NCBI GenBank assembly: GCA_041301185.1
Contig: JBFYSV010000058.1
Span: forward strand, 1-6,175
Direction: 5' to 3'
DNA length: 6,175 nucleotides
Origin: JAQBDA01 sp041301185
GTDB taxonomy: Bacteria > Chloroflexota > Anaerolineae > Anaerolineales > UBA4823
Every line of letters starts with the position of its first letter. Positions within the stretch are counted from its first letter, which is position 1. A program made the position numbers and the translations under genes. Positions 5,549-6,175 of the stretch are shown here, one piece after another. The notes under the pieces are model-generated. The model saw only the letters and a list, made by a program, of their open reading frames with translations. It was not told the origin of the DNA and ran no database searches.

Positions 5549-6175
5549 TTATTCCGGGCGCGGGCCTAAAATCGCCGTGCCAACCCGCACCCATGTGGCT
5601 CCTTCCTGGATAGCCACTTCATAATCACCGCTCATCCCCATCGAAAGCTCTTTCAATTTAACCCCGGGCACTTTTCCATCCAGGTAATCTCTCAGACGGA
5701 CCAGTTTCTGGAAATACGGGCGCGCAATCTCGGGCTCATCAAAGAAGGGCGGCATGCTCATCAACCCATCCAGCGCCAGGTTGGGCAAGGCAGCGATCTG
5801 CCCGGCTTGTTCTGCCAGCGCCCCCCATTGGGACAATTCCCAGGCAGGGAAACCGAATTTGCTCTCTTCTCCGCTGACGTTGCACTCCAGCAACACCGGC
5901 AGGCGTTTGCCGGCCTCGCCTGCGAAGCGGTCCAGGCGCTCAGCCAGCTTCAGGCTGTCTAGCGAGTGGACATAGGCAAAGTTTTCGCTGACCAGGCGGG
6001 CTTTGCGGCTCTGGATATGGCCGATCATGTGCCATTCTACCCCAGTCTGACTGCCCAGGGAAACGATCTTCTCCAGGGCTTCATCGACATAATTCTCGCC
6101 CAGGTAATGCGCGCCTGCTGCCAGGGCAGCCTGCACTGTCTCCAGGGGATGCCCTTTGGTGACGACCACCAGGCG
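5549..6175 (-). CDS. yggS: YggS/PROSC family PLP homeostasis protein (N-terminus cut by window edge)
   Basis: The last 208 residues are present; about 25-35 N-terminal residues lie beyond the right edge. The family is a single-domain alanine-racemase-like TIM barrel that binds pyridoxal 5'-phosphate. It is cytosolic, has no known catalytic activity, and buffers PLP supply and amino-acid metabolism. In the visible part, VVVTK (3-7) carries the lysine expected to form the PLP Schiff base. It is followed by GENYV (26-30), EWHMIGHIQSRK (47-58), HSLDS (70-74), NVSGEESKFGF (99-109), GLMSMPP (137-143) and the phosphate-binding end SMGMSGDYEVAI (178-189) with VRVGTAILG (196-204). All expected motifs are intact. 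It is the first visible gene of the yggS-yggT-yggU run; its promoter lies outside the window. Confidence 0.96.
   Translation of the reverse strand, partial: RLVVVTKGHPLETVQAALAAGAHYLGENYVDEALEKIVSLGSQTGVEWHMIGHIQSRKARLVSENFAYVHSLDSLKLAERLDRFAGEAGKRLPVLLECNVSGEESKFGFPAWELSQWGALAEQAGQIAALPNLALDGLMSMPPFFDEPEIARPYFQKLVRLRDYLDGKVPGVKLKELSMGMSGDYEVAIQEGATWVRVGTAILGPRPE

Overview
The window is a densely coding, GC-rich bacterial segment with six genes, two of them cut by the window edges. The protein style (a large polytopic GT-C-like membrane protein, a stand-alone CT398/DUF164 zinc-ribbon protein, a HEAT-repeat NTPase and a yggS-yggT-yggU cluster) suggests an Anaerolineae-like member of the Chloroflexota. 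No rRNA or other marker is present, so this is an inference from gene content only. No mobile element, CRISPR array, tRNA or riboswitch was seen. The longest gene-free stretch is 124 bp (1511-1634).

Layout: (1) 1-1510, minus strand, a polytopic membrane protein of GT-C-like build, with its C-terminus beyond the left edge. (2) 1511-1634, a divergent promoter region. Both flanking genes show a TTGCCT -35 box and a TATAAT-like -10 box ending only 6-7 nt before the ATG, with no Shine-Dalgarno, so both mRNAs look leaderless. An inverted repeat lies between the promoters. (3) 1635-2336, plus strand, a coiled-coil protein with a C-terminal four-cysteine zinc ribbon. (4) 2339-4933, plus strand, 2 nt after the previous stop, a membrane-anchored NACHT-type NTPase ending in HEAT-like repeats. 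(5) 4946-6175, minus strand, an operon read right to left: yggS (PLP homeostasis, N-terminus beyond the right edge), yggT (small membrane protein) and yggU (DUF167). It meets the NTPase gene tail to tail across 12 bp.

The most interesting unit is the two-gene operon of zinc-ribbon coiled-coil protein plus TM-NACHT-HEAT NTPase. The NTPase has the organisation of a STAND signalling switch: membrane anchor, P-loop NTPase, winged-helix region and HEAT superhelix. Its sensor-1 strand lacks the usual arginine, and a Ser/Pro/Glu-rich insert interrupts the winged-helix part. Its role cannot be read from the sequence. Membrane-associated sensing, possibly including defence, is a hypothesis. The yggSTU cluster is ordinary housekeeping.
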